DNA of 32,810 bases from Dehalococcoidia bacterium (GTDB taxonomy: Bacteria > Chloroflexota > Dehalococcoidia > Tepidiformales > Tepidiformaceae): the NCBI GenBank assembly GCA_007118095.1, contig SKSF01000004.1, forward strand, positions 1-32,810. The letters are read 5' to 3'. A program made the translations under genes and the position numbers. Below the pieces are notes generated by a model. The model searched no databases, had not been told where the DNA came from, and worked only from the letters and a program-made list of their open reading frames with translations. How positions within the stretch are numbered: position 1 is the first letter of the stretch; every line of letters begins with the position of its first letter. Below are positions 22,379-30,850 of the stretch, piece after piece.

Positions 22379-23725
22379 ATGTTAGGGCGGATTCGTCAGC
22401 ACAGCGCCCTGAAATGGCTCTACCCTGGCATGCACATCAAGCGATGGCTTGCCCTGTTGATGCTTGGTGTAGTGCTCATGTCCCTCGGTATTGCCTACGT
22501 GCTCCGCGAGGCATACCTCACCTACACTCTCCCCGGCGAATTCTACTACATAACGCTGCAGTTCATTCCACACTGGGGTCGTGGCGCGATCTTCATGTGT
22601 ATCGCGCTCCTTACCGTTGCCCTCAGCGTCTACAAGCTCAACCAGTCACTCCTCTGGGCCATCGTCCGTCCGCAGCCTAGCGACGGCCCCATGGTCCAGG
22701 CGATCTATAACCGCCGCATCCTCAGCCGCGGGCCAAAAGTTGTCGCCATCGGGGGTGGCACTGGCCTTTCGAACCTCCTCCGCGGCCTCAAGGACTACAC
22801 GAGCAATCTCACCGCCATTGTCACCGTCGCCGACGACGGTGGCAGCACCGGCCGCCTGCGGCGCGAGTTCGGCATTGTCGCGCCGGGCGACATCCGCCAG
22901 TGCATCGCCGCCCTTGCCGAAGAAGAGCCGCTCATGTCCAGGCTGTTCCAGTATCGGTTTCGTGAAGGGACTGGCCTGGAGGGGCACTCCTTTGGCAACC
23001 TCTTCCTCGTCGCGATGACGGAAGTCAGCGGCAACTTCGAAGGCGCCATCCTGGAGGCCAGCCGCGTTCTCAATGTGCGCGGCGCCATCCTGCCCTCAAC
23101 GCTCGAAAACGTGACGCTCAGTGCCCGAACCCTCGAGGACGAATACGTCTACGGCGAGCACAACATCACCGAACAGGGCGGCGCCATCCAGGAGCTCTTC
23201 CTCAACCCGCCGAACGTCGAAGCGCACCCCGACGCTGTCCACGCTATCCTCGACGCCGACGTGATCGTGATCGGCCCGGGCAGCCTCTACACCTCCGTGA
23301 TGCCCAACCTCCTGGTCCCCGGCATCCGCAAGGCGCTCGAAACCACCACCGCGCAGACCGTCTTCGTCTGCAACGTTGCCACCCAGCATGGCGAGACCGA
23401 CGGCTTCACCGTTTCGGACCACCTCCGCGCCATCGAGACGAACGTCGGGGCCGGGCTTATCAACACCGTGCTTGCGAACAACAATATCGCGCCCGAGTTG
23501 CCGGAAGCCTGGCATTCCACGCCGGTAGCGGTCCGGCGCCCGGATGCTGCCACGTACAGTAATGTCCGCATCGTCGAATGCGACCTGGTGGCTGAAGAAA
23601 ATCGTTACCGGCATGACCCGGCCAAGCTCGCGGCTACGATTATGCGCTTGTACGATGGGAAACAGTCACCCAACGGTCGCTCTCCGGGCCAGGCGAACGA
23701 GAGCACCGTGCTCGTCTCCCGGTAG
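22379..23725 (+). CDS. yvcK: YvcK/CofD-family protein with N-terminal membrane domain
   Basis: This 448-residue protein has an N-terminal module with two transmembrane helices (about 22-42 and 67-88). The YvcK fold begins near residue 118: GGGTGLSNLLRGLKDYTSNLTAIVTVADDGGSTGRLRREF, then GHSFGNLFLVAM and VIGPGSLYTSVMPNLLVPG. Known YvcK proteins bind UDP-sugars such as UDP-GlcNAc and influence cell-wall and central carbon metabolism; the older name is gluconeogenesis factor. Firmicute forms are cytosolic, so the added membrane anchor would place this one at the envelope. The start is supported by the -10 just upstream. It is followed six bases later by secG. A 2-phospho-L-lactate transferase (CofD) role is less likely. 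Confidence 0.92.
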   Translation: MLGRIRQHSALKWLYPGMHIKRWLALLMLGVVLMSLGIAYVLREAYLTYTLPGEFYYITLQFIPHWGRGAIFMCIALLTVALSVYKLNQSLLWAIVRPQPSDGPMVQAIYNRRILSRGPKVVAIGGGTGLSNLLRGLKDYTSNLTAIVTVADDGGSTGRLRREFGIVAPGDIRQCIAALAEEEPLMSRLFQYRFREGTGLEGHSFGNLFLVAMTEVSGNFEGAILEASRVLNVRGAILPSTLENVTLSARTLEDEYVYGEHNITEQGGAIQELFLNPPNVEAHPDAVHAILDADVIVIGPGSLYTSVMPNLLVPGIRKALETTTAQTVFVCNVATQHGETDGFTVSDHLRAIETNVGAGLINTVLANNNIAPELPEAWHSTPVAVRRPDAATYSNVRIVECDLVAEENRYRHDPAKLAATIMRLYDGKQSPNGRSPGQANESTVLVSR

Positions 23726-23731
23726 TTATCC

Positions 23732-23953
23732 ATGTTAATGAACTTCTTGCAGATCTTTGTTTCCGTGCTGCTCATCGGCTCCGTCCTTCTCCAGGTAAAG
23801 GGGTCGGGCTTTGGTGCCGCGCTGGGCGGTATGTCGTCCGGGTCCTCCTTCCGCACCAAGCGAGGGGTCGAAAGGACTCTCTTCCAGGCGACCATCCTCC
23901 TCATCATCATCTTCATCTTCGTGTCCTTTTTGAGCGTTCAATCTCAGCGCTAG
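23732..23953 (+). CDS. secG: Preprotein translocase subunit SecG
   Basis: This 73-residue protein is a small subunit of the SecYEG channel that assists protein export. It has two transmembrane helices (about 3-20 and 48-68) joined by the conserved cytoplasmic loop LLQVKGSGFGAALGGMSSGSSFRTKRG, ending with FIFVSFLSVQSQR. Either MLMNF at 23732 or MNF at 23738 could be the start. It lies six bases after the yvcK stop and nine bases before the next gene, so the three form a transcription unit. Confidence 0.93.
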   Translation: MLMNFLQIFVSVLLIGSVLLQVKGSGFGAALGGMSSGSSFRTKRGVERTLFQATILLIIIFIFVSFLSVQSQR

Positions 23954-23962
23954 GCCAGCCAT

Positions 23963-25621
23963 ATGGCAGCTCCCGGCACGACCCCGTCGCGCCTTCCCCT
24001 TTTCCTTGGCCTCGGCATTGTTGGCATCGCGGTCATCGCCGGCGCAGCCTTCTACATGGGTGTCGCCGGCGATGAACCTGGTGTCATGCAGCGCTCGTCC
24101 ACATACACGGAGGGCGTCACCGGGACCTGGCAGCGTGTGAATCCGCTCTATGCCGCGGGGAACGACGTCGACCAGGACCTCTCACAGCTCGTCTTCTCCG
24201 GTCTCATGCGGATTGGACCTGGCGGTGAGGTGCTGCCCGACCTCGCAAACTCCGAACCCCACATAAGCGCTGATGGTCTGACGTACACCTTCCCGCTGCG
24301 CGAGGATGCGCGCTGGCACGATGGCGAGCCGTTCACATCCCGTGATGTCGTCTTCACTGTCGAGGCCATCCTTGGCTCAGGATTCAGGGGCGATGGCGAA
24401 CTGGCGGCGCGCTGGGAAGATGTCGAGGTCGAGGCGCCCGACGACCACACCGTGCGCTTTCACCTCCCCGAGCCCTCTGCGCCGTTCCTTGCGCGGGACG
24501 CGACCCTCGGCATCCTCCCAGCCCATCGTCTCGAAGAGGCTGGTCCAGACGGGCTTTTCGATGCCGGGTTCAATTTCTCCCCCGTTGGCACTGGCCCCTA
24601 CCAGCTCGAATCGCTCGATGCGAATGAAGCGGTGCTCTCGGCAAACAGCCGGTACCACCTCGGCAGCCCCGGCATCGACAAGTTCCGTTTCCGGTTCTAC
24701 CCCGACCAAAGAGAAGCCATCGCCGCGCTTGAGCGAGGCGACATTGACGGGCTCTTCCTCCGATCGGCACCTCGTGAAGGGCAACTGGAGCGGCTCGAGA
24801 GTCTCGCGGGGACAACCGTCCAGGGATTCCAGCGCGCGGCCCATCTCGTCCTCTACCTCAACAACGACGCCGCCGCTTTTTTCCGGGACCCGCGTGTAAG
24901 GCAGGCGATCGCCCTCGCCGTGGACCGTGAGGGCATCGTCGATTCTGTCTTCGGCGGCGCCGCGACGCCCTCCTCGCTCCCCATCCCCCCGGGTTCGTGG
25001 GCCCATGATGGGCAGTACGAAGTCACTGGCACAGATGAAAGCGCGCTCGAAGTTGCCCGGGAGCTCCTCGACGAAGCCGGCTGGGAGGAGAGTGAGGAAA
25101 ACGGCGTCCGGGTGCGGCTCGGCTCGGAGTTCCGGCTCACCATCCGAACCGATAGTGATCCCATACGCCTCGCGACGGCCCAGGAGATCGCGGAACAGCT
25201 CGAACCCCTCGGCATCCGTGCCACCGTTGCCAGTACCTCGTTCACCGTGCTCCGGCGCGACTTCCTGCAGGAGCGCCGGTACGAAGCCGCAGTCGCAGGC
25301 TGGGACCAGGGTGTCGACCCCGACCCCTACTTCGCGTGGCACAGCTCGCAGATGGGTACCGCCGGGCTGAATATCGCTAACTACTCCGACCCCGTCGCCG
25401 ACCGGCTCATCGAAGAAGGCCGGCGCAATCCAGACACCGGGGATCGGCTCGACATGTACACGCAGTTCCAGGAGGTATGGGACCGCGCCGTGCCCAGCGT
25501 CGTCATCGCCTACCCCCATTTCATCTACGCGCAGGCTGAAGCCATCGACGGCGCTGTTTCCGAGTTCCTGCCCAGGGCACACCTGCGGTTTGCCGCCGTC
25601 CACGAATGGCGTCGATCTTGA
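23963..25621 (+). CDS. Membrane-anchored peptide-type ABC solute-binding protein
   Basis: This 552-residue family 5 solute-binding protein has a different anchor from the triplet at 5305-11181. It has a single N-terminal transmembrane helix (residues 11-33) with no twin-arginine motif and no lipobox Cys. Binding-fold landmarks are YTEGVTGTWQRVNPLYA, LTYTFPLREDARWHDGEPFTSRDVVF, VRQAIALAVDREGIVDSVFGG and the C-terminal WDRAVPSVVIAYPHFIYAQ. It presumably faces the outside and feeds an oligopeptide-type importer; no permease or ATPase is nearby. It follows secG by nine bases. An alternative is that it acts as a membrane-tethered chaperone or sensor. The ligand is unknown. Confidence 0.9.
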   Translation: MAAPGTTPSRLPLFLGLGIVGIAVIAGAAFYMGVAGDEPGVMQRSSTYTEGVTGTWQRVNPLYAAGNDVDQDLSQLVFSGLMRIGPGGEVLPDLANSEPHISADGLTYTFPLREDARWHDGEPFTSRDVVFTVEAILGSGFRGDGELAARWEDVEVEAPDDHTVRFHLPEPSAPFLARDATLGILPAHRLEEAGPDGLFDAGFNFSPVGTGPYQLESLDANEAVLSANSRYHLGSPGIDKFRFRFYPDQREAIAALERGDIDGLFLRSAPREGQLERLESLAGTTVQGFQRAAHLVLYLNNDAAAFFRDPRVRQAIALAVDREGIVDSVFGGAATPSSLPIPPGSWAHDGQYEVTGTDESALEVARELLDEAGWEESEENGVRVRLGSEFRLTIRTDSDPIRLATAQEIAEQLEPLGIRATVASTSFTVLRRDFLQERRYEAAVAGWDQGVDPDPYFAWHSSQMGTAGLNIANYSDPVADRLIEEGRRNPDTGDRLDMYTQFQEVWDRAVPSVVIAYPHFIYAQAEAIDGAVSEFLPRAHLRFAAVHEWRRS

Positions 25622-25647
25622 CGCCTCGCCTGAGGTAGGGTCGAAGT

Positions 25648-26595
25648 ATGGACCCCACCGGTACCCGCGTCGTTTTCATGGGTTCGCCAACGTTTGCCGA
25701 GCCAACGCTCAGGGCGCTTAACAGCGCGGGCTACCTGGTGCCGCTGGTCATCACACAGCCCGACCGTCCAGCCGGCCGCGGCTCGAAGCTCACGCCGCCG
25801 CCCGTGAAGGTCCTGGCCGAATCACTTGGCCTTCCGGTCTTCCAGCCCGAGACCCTCAAGAAGGCGGAGACGCTGCAGCGAATTCGTGACGCAGCCCCCG
25901 ATGTCCTGGTAGTCGCCGCCTACGGCAAGATCATCCCCCGCACGATTCTCGAGATCCCTTCGCGCGGTGCCCTGAATGTGCACGCGTCGCTCTTGCCGCG
26001 CTGGCGTGGCGCCTCCCCGATCGAATCCGCGATCCTGGCGGGGGACCACGCAACGGGCGTGACCATCATGGAGGTCGTCCAGAAGATGGACGCCGGCCCC
26101 ATCGTTTCGGCGACGCAGGTCCCCATCGACCCGGCCGACACCGCCGGGTCACTCGAAACGCGGCTTGCCGAACGCGGCGCGGAATTGCTCGTCGAAACGC
26201 TCCCGGGCTGGTACGACGGCGAAATCGCCCCTCACGAACAGGACGAGTCACAGGTAACCTATTGCTCGCTCATCAAGAAGGAAGATGGCCACCTCGCGGC
26301 CGGAATGACCGCCGGGGAGGCCGAGCGTGCCGTGCGCGCGTATAACCCATGGCCCGGCGCGTTCGTTGCCTATGGCGAATACCGGCTGGGCATCTGGAAA
26401 GCCCGCGTCGAACCGGATGCCGGGGATGCCGCGCCGGGCGACCTTGTCGTTCGCGACCGCGAACCCGCCATCGCCTTCCGCGACGGCTTGCTCGTGCTCG
26501 AAGAGGTGCAGCGGCAGGGTGCCCGGCGGATGCGGGGCCGCGACTTCCTCAACGGCGAACGCGACCGCCTCCAGTCGAAAGTAGGACTCCGATGA
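25648..26595 (+). CDS. fmt: Methionyl-tRNA formyltransferase
   Basis: This 315-residue enzyme formylates the initiator Met-tRNA using 10-formyl-tetrahydrofolate. The N-terminal Rossmann-type domain carries the catalytic set Asn110, His112 and Asp148 (LNVHASLLPRWRG and VVQKMDAGPI), matching E. coli Asn106, His108 and Asp144. The SLLPRWRGASP loop binds folate. The C-terminal OB-like domain (about 210-315) contacts the tRNA. Its stop overlaps the rlmN start by four bases (ATGA), so translation of the two is coupled. Length and motifs are normal for the family. Confidence 0.97.
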   Translation: MDPTGTRVVFMGSPTFAEPTLRALNSAGYLVPLVITQPDRPAGRGSKLTPPPVKVLAESLGLPVFQPETLKKAETLQRIRDAAPDVLVVAAYGKIIPRTILEIPSRGALNVHASLLPRWRGASPIESAILAGDHATGVTIMEVVQKMDAGPIVSATQVPIDPADTAGSLETRLAERGAELLVETLPGWYDGEIAPHEQDESQVTYCSLIKKEDGHLAAGMTAGEAERAVRAYNPWPGAFVAYGEYRLGIWKARVEPDAGDAAPGDLVVRDREPAIAFRDGLLVLEEVQRQGARRMRGRDFLNGERDRLQSKVGLR

Positions 26596-27671
26596 CACTC
26601 CTTGGTGGACTCCTCCCCGCGGAAGTCGATGAGCTAACCTCGCGTATGGACCTCCCCCGGTACCGTGCCGACCAGCTCCTCCAGGCAGTGCACCGCGAAT
26701 GCGTCGAAGACGTCGCCAACATTCGCCAGTGGCCTGCGCAGGCTCGTGAACAGCTCCAGTCCGAGGGCTGGGAAACCGGTCTGCTGCCCGTCATCCGCAC
26801 GGTCGTCAGCGACGACGGCGAGACGACGAAGTCACTTCTGCGCCTTGGCGACGGCACCCTGGTCGAAGCAGTGCTTATGCAATACCCCGAGGAAGGAAAG
26901 CACCCCCGTTCGACGGTCTGCGTTTCGACGCAGGCAGGCTGCGCGATGGGATGCGTCTTCTGCGCCACCGGCCAGATGGGATTCGAACGCAACCTGACTG
27001 CCGGCGAAGTCGTCGCACAGGTGCTTCACTTCGCCCGTTTCCTGCGCGAACGCGGCGAACACGTCACCAATGTGGTGTTCATGGGTATGGGCGAACCCCT
27101 GGCCAACTACGCTGAGACCATCCGCGCCATCCGCATTCTGACGGACCCCCGTGCCTTTGGGCTGGGTCAGCGCCACATCACGGTTTCTACCGTTGGCGTT
27201 GTCCGCTCCATCGACCGGCTCGCGTCGGAAGGTTTGCAGGTCGGGCTCGCCATCTCGCTTCATGCCCCGAACGAAGAGCTTCGCCAGGAGCTCGTCCCGA
27301 CCGCCGGGCCGACCTCCGTCCGCGACCTGCTCGACGCCGCCTCGCGCTATTTCGACGCCACCGGCCGCCGCGTCACCTTCGAATACGCGCTTATCGACGG
27401 CGTGAACGACTCGCCCGAGCTTGCCAGCGAGCTCGCTACTCTGCTCCGCGGGCGGCGGACACACGTAAACCTCATCCCGGTGAACCCGACGGCAGGGGGA
27501 TACGGTCGCCCGGCCCGGAAACGCGTGCTCGAATTCGAGCGCATCCTGCGGGACGCGGGTATCAACTGCACAGTACGGGTTGAAAAAGGGACGGAGATTG
27601 CTGCCGCCTGCGGTCAGCTCCGGACCGATGACGCGAATCAGCGCCAGGTCAACGTGACACTCGTCGAATGA
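26592..27671 (+). CDS. rlmN: Dual-specificity RNA methyltransferase RlmN (23S rRNA/tRNA m2A)
   Basis: This 359-residue radical-SAM enzyme methylates C2 of adenosine 2503 in 23S rRNA and, in some bacteria, A37 of tRNAs. The cluster-binding motif CxxxCxxC is GCAMGCVFC (Cys117, Cys121, Cys124). The methyl-carrying Cys is Cys340 in AAACGQL. Further motifs are MGMGEPLANY and HAPNEELRQELVP. The start is the ATG at 26592, overlapping the fmt stop by four bases; the longer open frame upstream is only the shadow of fmt. Its last 23 bases overlap the converging small anchored-protein gene. Confidence 0.97.
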   Translation: MTLLGGLLPAEVDELTSRMDLPRYRADQLLQAVHRECVEDVANIRQWPAQAREQLQSEGWETGLLPVIRTVVSDDGETTKSLLRLGDGTLVEAVLMQYPEEGKHPRSTVCVSTQAGCAMGCVFCATGQMGFERNLTAGEVVAQVLHFARFLRERGEHVTNVVFMGMGEPLANYAETIRAIRILTDPRAFGLGQRHITVSTVGVVRSIDRLASEGLQVGLAISLHAPNEELRQELVPTAGPTSVRDLLDAASRYFDATGRRVTFEYALIDGVNDSPELASELATLLRGRRTHVNLIPVNPTAGGYGRPARKRVLEFERILRDAGINCTVRVEKGTEIAAACGQLRTDDANQRQVNVTLVE

Positions 27672-28068
27672 TGAGTGCAGCAGCGCCGATGAGCAGCTTC
27701 CCCACGGCAATGCCGAAACCGATCGCGAACGCCGCGCGCAGGTCCAGCCACGTATGCACTTCGCCCCGGACGACCGGGGCCGCCAGCACACCGACGCGCA
27801 CCTCATCGCACGCCACCGAACGGCCTGCGATAGCGCCCACATTCGACTCGCGAATGGTGCCGCGGTCGAACATTGCCGAGCCCACAGCCGACTGCGCGAT
27901 GTCGGCGTCTTCTGACTGGAGGCGGTTCACGATGGCGCGCGTCACGGTCGCGTCCCGCGCGTCCAGGGAGTTCACCGCACTGCGGTCGATGTCGGCCGCC
28001 TCGGTCGAGTACCACTCGATCCGCTGGCCTTCGACTCGTTCATGGCTTGAGCGTTCCGAATCGGACAC
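27649..28068 (-). CDS. Small protein with beta-repeat region and C-terminal membrane anchor
   Basis: This protein of about 139 residues is not recognised. Residues about 18-95 form loosely periodic strands (DIDRSAVNSLDARDATV, DIAQSAVGSAMF, TIRESNVGAIAG), which suggests a short beta-solenoid such as those of bactofilin-like scaffold proteins. The C-terminus has one hydrophobic helix (about 105-132, AAFAIGFGIAVGKLLIGAAAL) ending in basic residues RRVSR. It is probably tail-anchored, with the repeat region in the cytoplasm or outside. The GTG at 28068 has GAGG five bases upstream and is preferred over the GTG at 28074. The 3' end overlaps rlmN by 23 bases on the other strand. Its job is unknown. 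Confidence 0.7.
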   Translation of the reverse strand: MSDSERSSHERVEGQRIEWYSTEAADIDRSAVNSLDARDATVTRAIVNRLQSEDADIAQSAVGSAMFDRGTIRESNVGAIAGRSVACDEVRVGVLAAPVVRGEVHTWLDLRAAFAIGFGIAVGKLLIGAAALIIRRVSR

Positions 28069-28130
28069 GTGCACCTCGTCGAATTACCCTAGACTGCGCC
28101 ACGTGAAGGCGCAATGCTCGGTATGCTGCC

Positions 28131-29150
28131 ATGCGTACCGCTGATTTTGACTTCGAACTCCCGCCTGACCTGGTGGCGCAGCAACCGGTCGAGCCCCGTG
28201 ATGCCGCTCGCCTCATGGTCCTGCGCCGCTCGGCGGGAACTGTCGAACACCACCATTTCCGTGACCTCCCGGCGCTCCTCTCACCCGGCGACGTGTTGGT
28301 CCGCAACGTCACGCGGGTGATGGCTGCCCGACTCTACGGCGAACGCGCGGACACCGGTGGGCGCATCGAAGCCCTTCTCGTACGCGAGTGCGAGTCCCGT
28401 GAATGGGAGGTGCTCATGCGGCCGGCGCGCCAGGCGGTGCAAGGACGCATCTTCCGCTTCGAAACTGCAGACGGGCCCGTCGAAGCGACGGTGGCGGAAC
28501 GGCGCGATGACCTCGTTGTCCTCCGGTTCCACGGCGACATCGACCCCGCCACCGCCGGCGAGGTGCCGTTGCCGCCCTACATTACCGGGTACGCCGGCGA
28601 CCCCGAACGCTACCAGACCGTCTATAGCCGCGACGCCCGGAGCGCCGCCGCTCCCACGGCGGGCCTGCACTTCACCCCGGCCCTCGTCGAACAGCTCAAA
28701 CAGGCCGGGCACCGGTTCGCAGACCTCACCCTGGATGTCGGGCCGGGCACTTTCCAGCCGGTGAAGGCCGACGACCCGCGCGATCACGCGCTGCACGCCG
28801 AGCACGTCACCCTCCCCGGTGAGTCGGCGACAATTATCCGAACGGCGCAGGAGGAAGCCCACCGCGTCGTGGCAATCGGCACAACGGTGGTCCGCACGCT
28901 CGAACATGTCGCGCGCGAACGTGGCCGGATTGAGCCGTACGCCGGCTGGACATCGCTCAAACTGCTCCCCGGCGACGATTTCTACGCGGTCGATGCGCTC
29001 GTCACAAACTTCCACCTGCCGCGTTCCACGCTGCTCATGCTCGTGTGCGCGTTTGCCGGCACGGAGTTCATGCTTGAGGCCTACCGGCAGGCGGTCGCCG
29101 AGGAGTACCGCTTCTACAGCTTCGGCGACGCGATGCTCATCTTCCCGTAG
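28131..29150 (+). CDS. queA: S-adenosylmethionine:tRNA ribosyltransferase-isomerase QueA
   Basis: This 339-residue enzyme transfers and isomerises the ribosyl part of SAM onto 7-aminomethyl-7-deazaguanine in tRNA, giving epoxyqueuosine. Family landmarks are the N-terminal DFDFELPPDLVAQQPVEPRDAARLMVL, the RNVTRVMAARL segment, PLPPYITGYAGDPERYQTVYS, AAPTAGLHFT, TLDVGPGTFQPV and NFHLPRSTLLMLVCAFAG. The ATG at 28131 fits the family start. The last 14 bases overlap the 3' end of mutY on the opposite strand. The tgt and other queuosine genes are not in this window. Confidence 0.97.
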   Translation: MRTADFDFELPPDLVAQQPVEPRDAARLMVLRRSAGTVEHHHFRDLPALLSPGDVLVRNVTRVMAARLYGERADTGGRIEALLVRECESREWEVLMRPARQAVQGRIFRFETADGPVEATVAERRDDLVVLRFHGDIDPATAGEVPLPPYITGYAGDPERYQTVYSRDARSAAAPTAGLHFTPALVEQLKQAGHRFADLTLDVGPGTFQPVKADDPRDHALHAEHVTLPGESATIIRTAQEEAHRVVAIGTTVVRTLEHVARERGRIEPYAGWTSLKLLPGDDFYAVDALVTNFHLPRSTLLMLVCAFAGTEFMLEAYRQAVAEEYRFYSFGDAMLIFP

Positions 29151-30057
29151 CCTTGCCCGGCAGCCGCCACGACCGCTCCGTCCCCGGCAGCCTCTCGATC
29201 AACCCGTCCCGCTCCAGTCCCCCCAGGTACGTGTCGACGTTCGCCGCGTGTGCGCCGGGAAGCAGATCGGCGATCTCCAGCGTTTCCATGGCATCCCGCT
29301 CGCGCAATGCGTCCACGATGCGCCCCCGGGCGAATCGCGCCGTCTCTTCGAAGCGCACCGCTGCTGCGCCTGCCCCCTCTGCCACGGGTGAACCTGCCAG
29401 CAGCCATGCGCATCCATTTCGCAAGGGGCAGCGGTCGCACGCGGGCTTCCGGGCCGTGCACACCATCGCGCCCAGGTCCATGAGTGCCAGGTTCCAATCC
29501 CGGGCGCCTCGCGATGGCAAGAGTTCGCTCGCAGCTTCCCGCGTCCTGCGGTCCCCCGCTGTCCGCATATCGGCCGCGCCAAGCCGTGCCCGGGCAATGA
29601 CGCGCCCTGTGTTCGTATCCAGCACCGGCGTGCGCCGCTCGCCCGCGAAACAGTGGACCGCTGCCGCTGTATACGGCCCGATACCCGGCAGTGTCTTCAG
29701 CGTGTCCTCATCGGTGGGCACGCGGCCTTCGAAACGGTCGGTCACCTTGACGGCGGCGCGGTGGAGGTTCAGCGCGCGCCGGTTGTACCCGAGCCCCGCC
29801 CACGCCCGGATCACCTCCGCCGGTTCCGCATCCGCCAGCGACGCCGCGTCCGGCCACCGTTCCATCCAATCCACGAAGTACGGCTTCACGCGGTCGACCT
29901 GCGTTTGTTGCAGCATCACCTCGGACACGAGTACTGCATACGGGTCGCGTGTGAGCCGCCACGGCAGGTCGTGGCGGCCGTTTGCCCGGTACCAGCGCAT
30001 GAGCAGCCGGCGAAACGCAGCTGGCGCCGGCCGTTCGTCACGGGTCGCGGATGTCAC
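29137..30057 (-). CDS. mutY: A/G-specific adenine glycosylase, without NUDIX-type C-terminal domain
   Basis: This 306-residue enzyme removes adenine mispaired with 8-oxoguanine. Catalytic Glu46 is in SEVMLQQTQV, the helix-hairpin-helix is LPGIGPYTAAAV (123-134), Asp147 is in VLDTNTGRV, and the 4Fe-4S motif is Cys200, Cys207, Cys210 and Cys216. After about residue 225 the usual MutT-like 8-oxoG-recognition domain is missing. A shorter segment with a winged-helix-like pattern (RGRIVDALRERDAMETLEIADLLPG through LGGLERDGLIERLPG) replaces it. The GTG at 30057 has AGGG five bases upstream; GTG at 30063 is an alternative. Its start lies inside the end of the enoyl-CoA hydratase gene, so it is the last gene of that operon. 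Confidence 0.92.
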   Translation of the reverse strand: MTSATRDERPAPAAFRRLLMRWYRANGRHDLPWRLTRDPYAVLVSEVMLQQTQVDRVKPYFVDWMERWPDAASLADAEPAEVIRAWAGLGYNRRALNLHRAAVKVTDRFEGRVPTDEDTLKTLPGIGPYTAAAVHCFAGERRTPVLDTNTGRVIARARLGAADMRTAGDRRTREAASELLPSRGARDWNLALMDLGAMVCTARKPACDRCPLRNGCAWLLAGSPVAEGAGAAAVRFEETARFARGRIVDALRERDAMETLEIADLLPGAHAANVDTYLGGLERDGLIERLPGTERSWRLPGKATGR

Positions 30058-30841
30058 GCACACCCTGGTTCATTTGCGACATAAGATCGAGTGCCTCGTC
30101 GGACACGAGCAGGTCGAGAAAGAGCGTCCGCTCCTTCTGGAGGCCGTCATTGATTGACATGTCCGTCGCCGTCCGCACCAGCTCCTTGATGTGCCTGGTC
30201 GCGAGCGGCGACTTCCGTCCGAGCTCGCTCGCATACTCGAGTGCCCGGTCGACGACGAGCCCGGCGGGCGCCATCTCGTGCACCATGCCGAGGTCCAACG
30301 CCTCGGCCGGCGTCACGGTCCTTCCGCGCAGGATCATTTCCATCGCACGTGCCGTCCCCACCAGTCGGGCAAGCTTCTGCGTCCCGCCCGCGCCAGGCAG
30401 GATGCCGATGTTGATCTCGGGCAGGCCCAGTGAATACGGCCCATCCTCAGAAATGCGGATATCGCAGCACAGCGCGAATTCGAATCCGCCGCCCATCGCC
30501 GTGCCGTTAATCGCGGCTATCGTAGGCTTCGGCAGTTCCGAGACGCGCCGGAAGGCCGCGTGTAATGCCGATTCCGGCGCCGGGCGCTCCGGGTCGAGCT
30601 CGAATCCGCGTTCGCGCAGGTTCCGCGACAGCCTTTCCAGTTCGACCACCGAGTAGTGCCGAATGAAGATGCCGGGGAGCCCGCCGGTGAAGATGACGAC
30701 CCGGATCCTCTCGTCCTGCTCGACACGGTCTAGCAGGGCTTCCAGCTCCGGTATCGTGTCGCTGTCCATGTACCCTTCCGGAGGATTCGAAAATCGGCAC
30801 AGCAATGCCGCCCCCTGCTGTTCCGTGCTGAGCTGTGTCAT
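30038..30841 (-). CDS. Enoyl-CoA hydratase/isomerase family protein
   Basis: This 267-residue crotonase-fold protein hydrates or isomerises enoyl-CoA thioesters. The oxyanion-hole segments are GGLPGIFIRHYS (53-64) and GTAMGGGFEFAL (113-124). Both acidic residues of the hydratase active site appear present as Glu121 and Glu142 (LGLPEINIG), followed by the GAGGTQ motif. An insertion around residues 70-95 lengthens the loop after the first oxyanion segment. The ATG at 30841 has AGGA upstream. It starts nine bases after the unknown barrel protein and overlaps the mutY start. A role in acyl-CoA breakdown is likely, though crotonases span many reactions. Confidence 0.92.
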   Translation of the reverse strand: MTQLSTEQQGAALLCRFSNPPEGYMDSDTIPELEALLDRVEQDERIRVVIFTGGLPGIFIRHYSVVELERLSRNLRERGFELDPERPAPESALHAAFRRVSELPKPTIAAINGTAMGGGFEFALCCDIRISEDGPYSLGLPEINIGILPGAGGTQKLARLVGTARAMEMILRGRTVTPAEALDLGMVHEMAPAGLVVDRALEYASELGRKSPLATRHIKELVRTATDMSINDGLQKERTLFLDLLVSDEALDLMSQMNQGVRDIRDP

Positions 30842-30850
30842 CGCGTGTCC

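Noticed and set aside
26349-26591. N-terminal extension of RlmN
   Set aside because: It is Arg-rich shadow sequence over fmt; the RlmN family start is at 26592 with an ATGA overlap.
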